Assembly (NCBI GenBank): GCA_036872755.1
Contig: JAVHNS010000002.1
Span: forward strand, 4,216,001 to 4,280,000
Origin: Orbilia blumenaviensis
Lineage: Eukaryota; Ascomycota; Orbiliomycetes; Orbiliales; Orbiliaceae
Direction: 5' to 3'
Length of the DNA: 64,000 bases
Position numbers and translations under genes: made by a program. The notes beneath the pieces are model-generated. The model did no database searches. It was not told where the DNA came from and saw nothing but the letters and a program-made list of their open reading frames with translations. Every line of letters begins with the position of its first letter. The first letter of the stretch is position 1. Shown in pieces: positions 44,804-55,377 of this stretch.

Positions 44804-46105
44804 ATGGAACAAAAAAGGCACGGTCAAAATGGCACCTTGCCAGAAAATGCCCCTATTAAATCGACCCCGTCGATAAGTAAACCCCTAGCGAACCTACAAG
44901 GTGATAGTGCTTTCCAATCATCACGAACTCGCCCAACCTTCGCTACACCCCTCCTCCAATCTTCCCGATCTCAAACTTTACAATGGACGCTCCCGAAACC
45001 ATTCCAACAGCATAAGCTGATTGGCCGTTCTCGTGCCGCCTGGCACACATCTTTCCTTGTCCCGTCTCTAAATGCAGTTCTCGATGCCGGCGTGTTAATA
45101 GACGATTCCCGGCCCCAAAATGTTTTCATCACGCATGGCCACTCCGACCATTCCCTCGCCATTCTTGCCTACTGTCGCCGCATCACGCCTCCAGATGTCT
45201 ACGTCCCCGCGGAGGCTGCTATGCATCTTGATAACTATATCATGAGTAGCAAAGCTCTCAACCTGGGGGTTTCAGTCAAAAGTTACCACAACTTTGACGA
45301 AGAGGGCAATAGGCATAGTTTCCCTAACTCAATTGATGGGAGACTAGTACCTTGGGGTGAAAAATTCCATCGTGTGCGTTCGAATACCCCATCGCCCAAC
45401 CGCAAGTCTAAGGTTCCAAGTCCGGTTCCCTGGGCCGGTACCCCCGTTGAAGGAGAAGGTGACGATATCGACGACGCAGAAGACCCAGAAGATCTTATCT
45501 TGCCCACTCACCATATTATTCCAGTATCTGCATCCTTACCAACAACATTCCCATTGAAAACACATCCTTCGATCAGTGTATCCATTCTTCCCCGATCTCA
45601 TACCGTTCCTTCAGTCGGCTTTCTGTTTACCCAAACCTCCAATCGTCTAAAGGCCGAATACCGTTCCCTTCCAGGCACCGAGCTGAAAACCCTCCGCCAA
45701 CAAGGTGTGAATATAACATACCAACATTGCACCCCTATCTTCGCCTTCCTCGGCGATGGCGACCATACCTCTCTTCTCGACGACCCGGAATGGCTAGTCG
45801 GAAACGAAGCCGAGGGTGTTTCTAGGTGCCCGGTGGTTATCACCGAATGTAGCTTTTTGTACGAAAGCCACAGGGCGCAGTCTGTGAAAACGAAGCATAC
45901 TCTTTGGTCTGATTTAGAACCAATCGTAAAGAGGCATAAAGCGACCACATGGGTTTTGATGCACTTTAGCAAGAGGTATGGGGATGAAGAAATCGTCGCG
46001 TTTTTTGAGACTCTTGAAAATTGTCCCGAGAATATTGTGGTATGGGTGGATGGAGGGAATGAGATTTCGGATATGAAGGTGAAGAAGGATACTGGGACTA
46101 TCTGA
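44804..46105 (+). CDS. RNase Z (tRNA 3'-processing endonuclease), short form, 433 aa
   Basis: Metallo-beta-lactamase-fold endonuclease that removes the 3' trailer of pre-tRNAs, resembling the short plant-type enzymes (TRZ1/2 group) rather than the long yeast Trz1. Intronless. After about 60 low-complexity N-terminal residues the fold starts at LIGRSRAAWHTSFLVPSLNA and VLDAG. The zinc motif HGHSDH lies at 111-116 (FITHGHSDH). It continues with SHTVPSVGFLF, LKAEYRSLPGTELKTLRQQG (exosite-like stretch), a third-ligand region IFAFLGDGDHTSLL, and ITECSFLYES. The last ligand region is WVLMHFSKRYGDEEI, the short-RNase-Z hallmark HFSxRY. Odd points are GDGD where GDT(S/T) is usual, and an acidic/Pro-rich insert of about 40 residues (VRSNTPSPNRKS to DDAEDPEDL). 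Location is uncertain; no clear mitochondrial leader. Confidence 0.88.
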   Translation: MEQKRHGQNGTLPENAPIKSTPSISKPLANLQGDSAFQSSRTRPTFATPLLQSSRSQTLQWTLPKPFQQHKLIGRSRAAWHTSFLVPSLNAVLDAGVLIDDSRPQNVFITHGHSDHSLAILAYCRRITPPDVYVPAEAAMHLDNYIMSSKALNLGVSVKSYHNFDEEGNRHSFPNSIDGRLVPWGEKFHRVRSNTPSPNRKSKVPSPVPWAGTPVEGEGDDIDDAEDPEDLILPTHHIIPVSASLPTTFPLKTHPSISVSILPRSHTVPSVGFLFTQTSNRLKAEYRSLPGTELKTLRQQGVNITYQHCTPIFAFLGDGDHTSLLDDPEWLVGNEAEGVSRCPVVITECSFLYESHRAQSVKTKHTLWSDLEPIVKRHKATTWVLMHFSKRYGDEEIVAFFETLENCPENIVVWVDGGNEISDMKVKKDTGTI

Positions 46106-46830
46106 TATGTCGCTTTTCTTTTTTTTGTGCTGGCAGGGAGTGGATTCCGACACCGAATGTGTGTATAGCCTGCAAGCTAGTTGTCTATATAATACCTTAA
46201 AGGTATATATTCCAGGGACGTCCGTGTTTTTTAGAGTGATCAGGCTAGTGCGCTCGGAGTTTTGGGGGACGCTAGCTTTCACAGCAGGTTTTATATGTAT
46301 CTATCATAGCCCTCTAATATACTCACTGAGAGCAGCATCTAGCAATATTAATACACTGGTAGATAGATCTTACGAATATCAGAATAATGCGGTCTACGGG
46401 ACAAAATAATGATGGCTATAAATTATCTCTGGTTGAACCTCCCAAAGGTAATACCACACCTACGTTAGCTGGGAACAACACAAGTATGAGAGGGTGAAAT
46501 TCACCGATTTAAGTCCAGATTCCGAGCTGCAGCTGGCGGACTGAGCTTAAGCGGGGTTGTAGCTATAGCTGGGCTGGAATTTCACATTTGTGCGGGTTGG
46601 CATGGAATTTGTATTTAAAAAGGATGAATTTCACCTTCTTATATTGCGTTTGCTTTGGGCGACCTGGAGCAATTGAAGCATTAACAAGAACACGACTTGC
46701 CGTGATTTCATGCCGACTGGATAGGTGACAATGTAAGCGCCAATAAAATCATAGTGCGACCAGGGCCAAAGTGCGACATGCAAAAGTATCTGTTGATCCT
46801 TACCCCGACCTCTAAGTCAGATGCCTCCTT

Positions 46831-46861
<31 letters not shown>

Positions 46862-48926
46862 CAAGATACATGTGCCTCGTCACGGGCCGATAGCGCAAAG
46901 GGTCAGCGATATCACCGGGCGCTCAATGCTCGGATGTTGATAAGTTCTGATTGGAATGTATACGAATTCCGAGATGTATCTCATATCGGAAGATGTAAGC
47001 TGGAGGCCTTGTGTGCTCGGGCCTCTCATGTTTTCGAAACTTTTTTTTTTCTTTCTCGTGAGTAACGATATACCGATACCACGATAATACTTTTCCTTAA
47101 CTTCAAAAAACCTTTTGAAACAGCCCAAACGAGTGATATGGAAGGGCTATCACGACCATCTCGCTTGACACCTTTGAAGTCTCGCCTGACTTCTTGCTGA
47201 CTCCATCCCAAACCTCACCACCTACGAATCAGGTAGCTGTCCGTCTCGCCGAAAAACCCGAATGGCCTTTTTGGCACCCGCCTTTTGGGGAACGACTCCA
47301 AGACTTGCTATTGAAATACAAGGGGGTGTTGTGACGAAATGCCCAGGCCGAAAAAGCTTGTTCCCCGCAAGCCTTTTCTTAGTAGGTCTTGGGTTAGTGT
47401 TAGTCTGACGTCTACAACGCGGATTGGACCCACTTTCCTATGAACCGATCTGAAGCCTGCATGCTCTGGGGCAATATATGACCTCGTCCCAACAGCATCT
47501 GTTAATTGAATGAATCGGTTGCCTATTAAGTACTTAAGTACAATTTTAATTTTTTTCCCTTTTTTCCATTCCTTTATCTATGATGGAAATGAGTAGTTAA
47601 CGTTACACTGCCCAGGTAGTCAATCCCTGGGGTTGTGGGTCTAGTCCGGAGTAAGTGATGCATATCGACTCGAGATTCCTGGTAGTCATGGCTTTGTGAT
47701 CTCTTTCACCATGTCTAGTCATCGATATATAGCAAATATATTTGTGTTTTCGTTTGATATCCTACACTCTGCTTTAATGTTTTCGCGCAGGTTGAAGGAA
47801 TCCATATATCATTCCTACGGAACGGGCTTTGGGATCTGCAGGGCGAAGTTAAGCTATCCCAAGCCAGGCTAACCATTACCAAAGTCCATTCGTTATCAGT
47901 GTTTTAAATTTTTGCGCAACTTATTATCAGCCTTCACCAGTCTTAAATTGTCTAAGCAGATCGGTATCTTCCTTTCTAATTTACCCTTCTCATAGAATAT
48001 AATCGTAAAACCTATAGGTACTGATGCAATGGCCTTCCGACAAAAAGAGATACATGGGGTACCCCGCGGATCAAGATATGCCTCAAAAAACAACGGTACT
48101 AGTTAAGACATAGCATGCTAGCATGTTACTATAAACTGTTACCTAACTGCCTAGGTACTTAGTATCCATCCTTTGAATTCCCCCACAAGTCCCTAAGGTT
48201 TGTTCCAGCGAGCTCGAGACGTGAGGTCCGATCGTGCATTCGATAAGCTCATGGTCTCATGATGATTATGCGGCTTCCCCGCATATAGTCAATCGTCCGG
48301 GTTTTAGTAACCCGGGGGAAACGTACAGGTAAGTAAACGACGTAACTGTAGATCATTGCAGCTAACGCAAGTAGTTTACGTTCTTGATGACCAGGCATGG
48401 ACACCCCGTTTCGCGCGACACCATCCTTTTTTTCTTCTTTCATGTCGACTAGGTCCCTCAAAGGGAAAAGAACTGGGGTGGGGTCCCCAATTACGATACT
48501 ATGAAAGGTATAAATTATCTGTTACATCTCCTTGGTGCAATCCATCGAAATCATTGCACGTTAACTTTTTTTTCCTTCCCTAGCCTGAGCTTCGAGTAGC
48601 CACTTAGTCTGGACTGTTGTGCCGTTCCCGAAGGTGAGGAATTCCACTCTATGTTTTCGTGTTGTCTTAAATTTCGCAAACCCAGCCCGATTTGCGCTTG
48701 CGTGGTATATACGGACTTGATTGGGCAGCGATCGATCATCGACCATTATATTATAATATCGTTATCGATTTAGTGTAAGGCCTCGTGGTGACCTGCTGCT
48801 CAATCTGTTTTCTTGGCTTTCCCCGGAACGCGAACAATGGTATTATATTTTTGTCGGGTGGTCCTAACTGCGCGACAAGCTAGTTTTATTTTTCGGGACT
48901 CGACTCGAATAATATAAATTTATACG
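46106..48926. other. 2.8-kb gene-free region with poly-T run
   Basis: No convincing frame on either strand. It contains a 30-nt T run (46832-46861) and scattered CCTAGGTA motifs (for example near 48152). The last few hundred bases are the promoter of the carboxylate transporter. Confidence 0.55.
46832..46861. repeat. poly-T run, 30 nt
   Basis: Uninterrupted T tract in non-coding DNA. Confidence 0.95.
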
Positions 48927-50864
48927 ATGCCGACTAAGGCCAGGATGAGTGTTGGCGAGTACCTGCGCACGCGGGTGACGACACTGGCGCCGAGGGTGGA
49001 TCCGGCACCGAATCCAATTAAAGTACTGGCATCGCTTAGTCGGTCAAATTGGCTCAATTTTGCAGTTGCATTTCTAGGGTGGACTTGGTAAGCTTGAGCC
49101 CTCGAGATTTCTAACCTCATTTACAATTTGTATATGTTGGTTTGGAAATTGTATGCTGATAAAACATCGACTGTTGATATATAGGGATGCATTCGGTACG
49201 TACAGGGATACATGCCATTGCAAATATCTACATTGTTAACTTAATCCGATTGAATCGATTGCGTGATACTAATACCTACGCATGAGTAGACTTTTTCACT
49301 GTTTCTCTAGTTGTCACCGATCTTGCGAAAGAATTCAATAAGAAGAATTCCGACATAACATGGGGGATAACTCTTGTCCTCATGCTCCGTTCAGTCGGTG
49401 CTATAACCTTCGGCTTGGCTTCTGATCGATACGGTCGTAAATGGCCATATATCGTCAACAATATCCTTTTTATCGTATTCGAACTCGCAACGGGGTTTGT
49501 GAATACCTACAGCCAGTTCCTTGGGGTCAGAGCATGTTTTGGTATCGCTATGGGTGGGCTATATGGCAATGTCGCGGCGACAGCACTGGAAGATTTACCA
49601 CCTGTGGCGCGCGGAATAGTGAGCGGCATGCTGCAGCAGGGCTATGCTTTTGGGTACTTGCTTGCTGTGGTATTTGCAAGGGCCTTTGTTAATACGACCA
49701 GTCATGGGTGGAGGCCTTTATTTTGGTTTGGGTATTTAAACAACTGGTATTTCGAGGCTTTGGGGATACAGGAAGGACGCTAATAGGGACCACAGGGCAT
49801 GTCCACCGGTTCTATTAATCATATTTCGATATTTTCTGCCGGAAACCGAGACTTTTCAGAGAAGGATGGAGCTGAGAAAGGCGGGAGGCGATATCGAAGT
49901 CGAAAAGGTTTTTATTCAAGAGGGCAAAATCGCACTGAAGAAGTATTGGTTGATGCTTATCTATTTGGTTCTATTAATGGCTGGATTCAACTTCATGGTA
50001 GGTTTAAATTGACACTGTAACATACAATAGCACATTCCGAAGGGTAGTTGAGGCGATGCTAACAAAATTCCCGTATGCGCGGGTGGGATAGTCTCATGGA
50101 AGCCAAGATCTTTATCCCACTATGCTCCAAAACCAGTTGGGTTTTGGACACGATCGAGTTACTGTTACCCAAGTTGTTGCAAACTTGGGCGCTATAACTG
50201 GTGCGAACCCGTATCTAAGAAGCTGACAGACCTCCGAATTGTTGACGCTTTTGATTTCTAGGTGGGACACTGGTGGGTTACTCTTCGCAGATATTTGGGC
50301 GGAGATTCTCAATTATCGCAATGTGCATCCTTGGTGGTGCGTTACTATATCCCTATGGATTTTCACGCTCGAATAGTATCATGGCTGCTGCTTTTTTTGG
50401 TACGTAGTCAATCTTCACAGTCGAATTGGATTACCTCACGACTAATCGAAACTACAGAGCAATTCGCCGTCCAAGGAGCCTGGGGTGTCATCCCGATCCA
50501 CCTCATGGAGCTCTCACCTGCCTCCTTTCGTACTTTCGTAGTAGGAACATCCTACCAGCTTGGCAACCTCGTTTCCTCAGCATCTTCAACAATAGAAGCC
50601 ACACTCGGTGAAAAGTGGCCACTTCCCCCACTCGATGATGGAACGAAGAGATATGACTATGGAAAGGTCATGGTGATCTTTATGGGGGCGGTGTTTGCAT
50701 ATGTTCTGCTTCTGACGTTTATTGGGCCGGAGAGAAAGAATAGGGATATGTCCCAAGATGAAGGGCTAGGAGATGTCGTTGGCGGAGTTAAGGAAGAGGA
50801 TTTAGAAGAGGGCGGGGAAAAGGCTGGGTTTGAGGAGAAGGAGGGAAGTCCGCAGAGGGGGTAG
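48927..50864 (+). CDS. Jen1-family monocarboxylate/H+ symporter (MFS), 489 aa
   Basis: Plasma-membrane major-facilitator transporter of the lactate/pyruvate:H+ symporter family (TC 2.A.1.12). Seven exons (48927-49087, 49185-49195, 49290-49731, 49796-49997, 50092-50200, 50262-50399, 50458-50864) sum to 490 codons. The Jen1 signature Nxx(S/T)Hx(S/T)QDxxxT reads NFM-SHGSQDLYPT and is split by intron 4. Exon 2 is only 11 nt (GGATGCATTCG) and completes the family stretch GWTW-DAF-DFFTVSLVVTDLA. Other hallmarks are GLASDRYGRKWP, GIAMGGLYGNVAATALEDLP, SGMLQQGYAFGYLLA and GAWGVIPIHLMELSPASFR. Twelve membrane segments are expected. The hydrophilic C-terminus is acidic. Likely imports lactate, pyruvate or acetate when sugar is scarce. 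The next gene is also a transporter. Confidence 0.93.
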
Positions 50865-53266
50865 CGAAGGTCAATATTGGCCTATCGTAACTTTAAAAGG
50901 TAGCTTGACATTATGCCCGAGGTCAACATGCGCCCCCCTGTTTTATTTTTGGCTTGTGTGATATGGCGCTCGTATTTTTGTTTATCCCATTGCTAGGACT
51001 CACTTTCATTGTCGCTTCTAGATTGTACATGCTTTAAGTCATGAGACAATGCGTAGCTAGATGGTGATAGGCAGTTTCTTAAGATATTGTGAACTTCTGA
51101 TCTCGGTGTCTTCTGATACCGTTTAGGCCTGTTTTCTAAATCCACACAGATGTATATGTCCAACACCTGGAAATTCTTATGATTAATTTGAGGGCTTGTG
51201 AAAATGATTGAAGATGCATCTTGATGGGCTGGTATACTCATGCATAGATGGATGCGTTGTATGGTCATGCATGCCATGGAAACATGCATCGATTTTACAA
51301 CTTGACTTTGCTTTCAGCGCCGTTCCTCAAGGCTACCAACCTGAGGTATCAGGTTTTCAGACGGCATACTAGTATAATCTCATATCTTGGTGGCGTACGG
51401 CAGCTGTGCATTTCTCTAGCTTTGGCGTTTAGAAAATCAGACCAGCTTACGCTGAATGGCGGGTTGTAAATTCGCCAGGAGCAAACCCTGGGTCGGGCAT
51501 GTGGGCGACGGAGTAAATAGTTCTCGCGAAGTCGATTCGGTGTAATTGACTGATCTCGAGCTCCGGGATAACTGTATACTAGTTTCGTCGCTACTAGAGT
51601 AATATATCAACGATTACGCTCATGGTTCAGAGGTTTTCATCAATACCCAAGAATTGGGAAGACACTTGGCCGGTGATGATTTAAACTTAAGTTTTGATAG
51701 AAAAGTCGACTACAGCCCCCAAGAAGACTGTATCTGCTTTCCAAGATCCCGCACAGTCGATCGGTAATGATATAAGACGAGAATATTGGCATTTTAATTT
51801 AGGCTCAAAGCCTTTCATTCAAGTTTCAGTACAAATTTTAATATATGCTTCGGCATAATAGTTTCCAACACGAGCGGCGTCATGGGACCCAAATCTTTGG
51901 TGTGGATATATATGCATCTGATAAGTGGAGATTTCTGACAATTAGTATCGCCATGGTGACTTTCCATACCGCTGGAAGTTTTTCCTAGCGCTGATCCCGC
52001 CCACAAAACCCGATAATTGGCACCAGCGCCGTAATATAATCATATTAAATTATGTAAAAGTTTTTCCGGAGCCGTTTCGTATAGATATATCGGAACGAAA
52101 TTTAGTCTATGGTGCTGGGAAATGATGAGACGTTTAGACAAGCTTGGGCCACATCAATCCATCACAGTCTACTTTGGTTTGTACTGACAATGCTCTCAGA
52201 TTACATCAAATACGCTATACTTGACGCATGCGTAGTCTATCTTTAGTCCTCAGGTGCATAATACCTCAATTTCATCCACATCAAGCTAGGTTGCTTTCTC
52301 GACAAGATATGGCCGCTGCCTATGGTTGCTTGTATTTAATGCAGCACCTTATACCTCTTTTTCCCCGAGCGGTTAAACCTAAGCGGCCCGGAAAAATTTT
52401 TGATATGATAAAACGGATTTTTCTAAAGGTACAGAGGGTCCGGGGAGCACCTAGTGTACTTGAGATACAATGTTGACTGACTCCTGTTAGCTGGCGCGCA
52501 TAAGTGCTCGCCGAATTGAGGCTTTGAAAATGCGACCTCTGACGACCCGATTCAATCGATACGTCAACCCATATGGTCACATTACCATGTTCTGAGTTTG
52601 TAGAAACCAATCAGGGGTTTGTTTCCCCATCAAGGTATATGTAGGGTTTAAGATAATTGTTCAGATTGAGTCTAGATTTCCATATAGCCTGGCTGTCCTG
52701 TATATTTGTAGTATAATGGCTGGTTGCTGTAAAGGAGGGCGAATTGGAACTGAGGTGCACCCTGCCCGCTATGGGGCACTGAGGGCTAATTAGGCATTGT
52801 GTCAGTACAGTTCGGTGGCCACGGCAATCAAATGTTGGCCCAGACTATTCTAGACCGTAAGATTTGTATCCTTCATTTTTCATTTTTAATTTTCATTTTT
52901 TTTTTTTTTTCCCTCCTAACTACCCCGTAGCTAAGCATCTAAAGGGTAGGAATTCATTCTATCGTTTTCACGCCTCTCTCCACAATTTTTGAGAGTCGGC
53001 TCAGTTCCTCCGCATCCTCTATCGCAAAGACTGGACTAGCGGGCAGCATGAAGCCGAGGAACCAGCAGTGCGGGATAGTTGCCTGAAGTCTTCCCTATTA
53101 AAACTCTCATAGACTGTAGTCAATATTCATTTTGTGGAGATTTGGGCATGTGACAAGTGATCATTATAAAAGATCGAGATCAAGCTTTGTGACCACGGCC
53201 AAGCATTGACGGTAATGATATGACATGGGTCCCGAGGTTAATTCGATTGATCAGTGCCCTCGAAGG

Positions 53267-53291
53267 AAAAAAAAAAAAAAAAAAAAAAAAA
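53267..53291. repeat. poly-A run, 25 nt
   Basis: Uninterrupted A tract in non-coding DNA. Confidence 0.95.
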
Positions 53292-53790
53292 TCAAGAAGA
53301 GCTAAGAAAACCAAGACTGGAAGAATAGCTGCCGGATGGAGGCGAAGACGGCGTTCACTAGCCCATCAACAGAATCTCGTCTCTTGAACAGCGGGGTTGT
53401 GTTTCCACTCCCTTGGCCTCGCACTAATATTCTTAGCCTTTTTATGCATAAAGGAACCTGTTCGCTTGGCTTTTTCGAGCTTGGTTGTGAATTACATTGG
53501 CAAACGATAGATATCGACATATGCATAATGCGTGCGAACATTAATTAGTGATTATATACCTATATCGAGATAACCTGGGTGATACCAGAAATTTGTGTTG
53601 TCTACGTCGAATAGTATTTATCACGTGATGTGGTGCCTTTGACTTTGAGCAGGGCATTTGGCAAGCGCAATGCGCTGACAGTGCGGTGCTGGCTTTTGTA
53701 ATTCGAATATTGGTGGTGTAGACGCCATGGGAGAGGCAAAGAACGATATCTTGAGGCCGGATGGGATAGCTTTCTGTGTTATTCACACGA

Positions 53791-53834
53791 CCAGGGTTCA
53801 CCAGGGTTCACCAGGGTTCACCAGGGTTCACCAG
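53791..53834. repeat. 10-bp tandem repeat, 4.4 copies
   Basis: Four exact copies of CCAGGGTTCA followed by CCAG. The perfect identity suggests a recent, probably length-variable minisatellite. A related GGGTTCACCAGCACCC sits at 54360-54375. Confidence 0.95.
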
Positions 53835-54187
53835 ACCAGCACAATCGCGTCGGCTGTTGGTCAATTGGTCACATATCAGATTAGCCTCGAACCCAGCTGG
53901 CCAGGCGCTGTACAGCACATCAGTTATTGTGGACAGATTGATATAGCGTCAATCTCGACCCTGGACTGAAGCGCTGCCCCTAACTAGGACCTGTCAGCGC
54001 TGCGCAGTGTCTGTGCTTTAAGTCGTACGTGAAAATCGAATTTTCGAAAAAAATTATATATTCATGCCCTTATATGACAAAGCCTTGCCTCTCCGGTCTC
54101 CAGATGTAGATACGTTAACGGGTATTGTCGTTTATACATCTAAAATATTCAATTTTTGGATACTATGAATTCAAGCTGGTGGTGAGG

Positions 54188-54210
54188 CCCAGCTGCCCAG
54201 CTGCCCAGCT
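54188..54210. repeat. 8-bp tandem repeat, about 3 copies
   Basis: CCCAGCTG occurs twice and then as CCCAGCT. Each unit contains the palindrome CAGCTG. Confidence 0.85.
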
Positions 54211-54287
54211 TCGATGCAAACTCAAACCGCTGTTAGTATACTTATCAGCTCGACAGCTGCGGCACTCGGGCGCTACAACTCGACTAT

Positions 54288-54305
54288 CATACATGTACAT
54301 GTATG
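54288..54305. repeat. 18-bp perfect palindrome
   Basis: CATACATGTACATGTATG is self-complementary and shares the ACATGT core with the palindrome at 177-194. Confidence 0.9.
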
Positions 54306-54501
54306 CAAAGTACTTGGAACTTATCGTTCCCGTCAACGGCCTATCGATATCAATAGCATGGGTTCACCAGCACCCACAGTGAGGGGCGCAAATACTCGAG
54401 CAAAAGGAACTGGTCAGCTTCAGCTTCCGCTTTCTCGATGCGCAATGTCGTGAGCTGGAATGGAGGAATTTTGGGTTTGCATGTGTGTGGACAAGGATTC
54501 T

Positions 54502-55060
54502 GCGGGGATGGTGCGCAACTAAACTGCGGAAGATTTCTGGTCCGCCAATCAGACGTCCTTGAGAAAAACGATTCCTTGGAACCGTTTGTGCTCCCTTGCA
54601 GATGAGAAACCTGGAGTCCCCGTGGATAAGGTTTAACCTATCTGGGGGGCGCAAGGCCGGCATGGTTAACCGTTTGGAATCGATCCGGCATGGCTCCAAC
54701 GCGGGGAGCATCTCGAAAGGAGGTAACCGACTAATCAAGCACTAGCACTTTAGACAACTGGACGACGTCAACCACATGGCTGGAGTGGCCATCTCGTTCC
54801 TGCTCCTCACCGCGTGAAAACTTTCAGTGTCTCACGCTCGTATTCAGGATCGCTTCGATTGGGCGGATTTTGAGCCCATGAGTTCCCGTTTGCTCGGAAT
54901 TTTCCTAGCTCGGGTTTGTTTCTTTTGGATTTTCTTTTCGTGCATGGCTGCATTTTAGCCCCCATCCGCACAGAATTTGGGGATCTGTGCTTATTCCAGT
55001 CCTTTGTTCGCTTGCAGGCAAGAATTATGGCAAGGAACCTCCGTCCGAGAGAGCCTGGGG
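54502..55060. promoter_or_regulatory. CreA/Mig1-like motif cluster upstream of sugar porter
   Basis: The carbon-catabolite repressor consensus SYGGRG is matched by GCGGGG (54502-54507), CTGGAG (54611-54616), CTGGGG (54642-54647), GCGGGG (54701-54706) and CTGGGG (55055-55060). Two further matches form the inverted repeat at 55164-55194. The motif is short and occurs by chance, but seven matches in 0.7 kb before a sugar porter fit CreA control. Confidence 0.4.
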
Positions 55061-55163
55061 TCCCTGCAACATAACTTGCTCCGTCGATCCTGATTCGTGG
55101 TGTGTTATGGGAGAATTGGACCTGTAACCCGCATTGGTCGTTGAACCGGACCATCTTGAACTT

Positions 55164-55194
55164 AACCTGGAGTAATGTATAAGAACTCCAGGTT
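55164..55194. promoter_or_regulatory. perfect inverted repeat with two CTGGAG half-sites
   Basis: AACCTGGAGT (55164-55173) and ACTCCAGGTT (55185-55194) are exact reverse complements around an 11-nt spacer that contains a TATA-like GTATAAG. It lies 184 bp before the sugar-porter ATG, where a core promoter would be expected. Each arm holds one SYGGRG match. Confidence 0.6.
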
Positions 55195-55377
55195 TTCCCC
55201 AAACTTCATGATCTCCCTTCTTTCACCAGAGTAGAAGTCTTAGACTCCTCCAAGGGATCTCACACACGGCAATCTAGGTCCTCCACGAAAGCATAGTTAG
55301 CTTTCCTGCAACTTGACATCGTCGCTTAATTCTAGCCAAAAGACTGTGTTTAGCTGAGCTTCAGCACCGACTTAAAG

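Larger units (their letters stand above)
50865..55377. other. 4.5-kb region between two transporter genes
   Basis: No coding gene is supported. It contains a 25-nt A run (53267-53291), a 10-bp tandem repeat (53791-53834), an 8-bp tandem repeat (54188-54210), an 18-bp palindrome (54288-54305) and, near the right end, a set of CreA-like motifs and an inverted repeat upstream of the sugar porter. Confidence 0.55.

Noticed and set aside
53727..53969. 80-codon frame across the 10-bp minisatellite, and a possible CRISPR-like array
   Set aside because: The repeat unit is directly tandem without spacers, and the frame is a by-product of the repeat. CRISPR arrays are not expected in a fungal nucleus.
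54807..55202. 131-codon minus-strand frame upstream of the sugar porter
   Set aside because: Composition is irregular and it covers the presumed promoter and inverted repeat of the porter. No family features.
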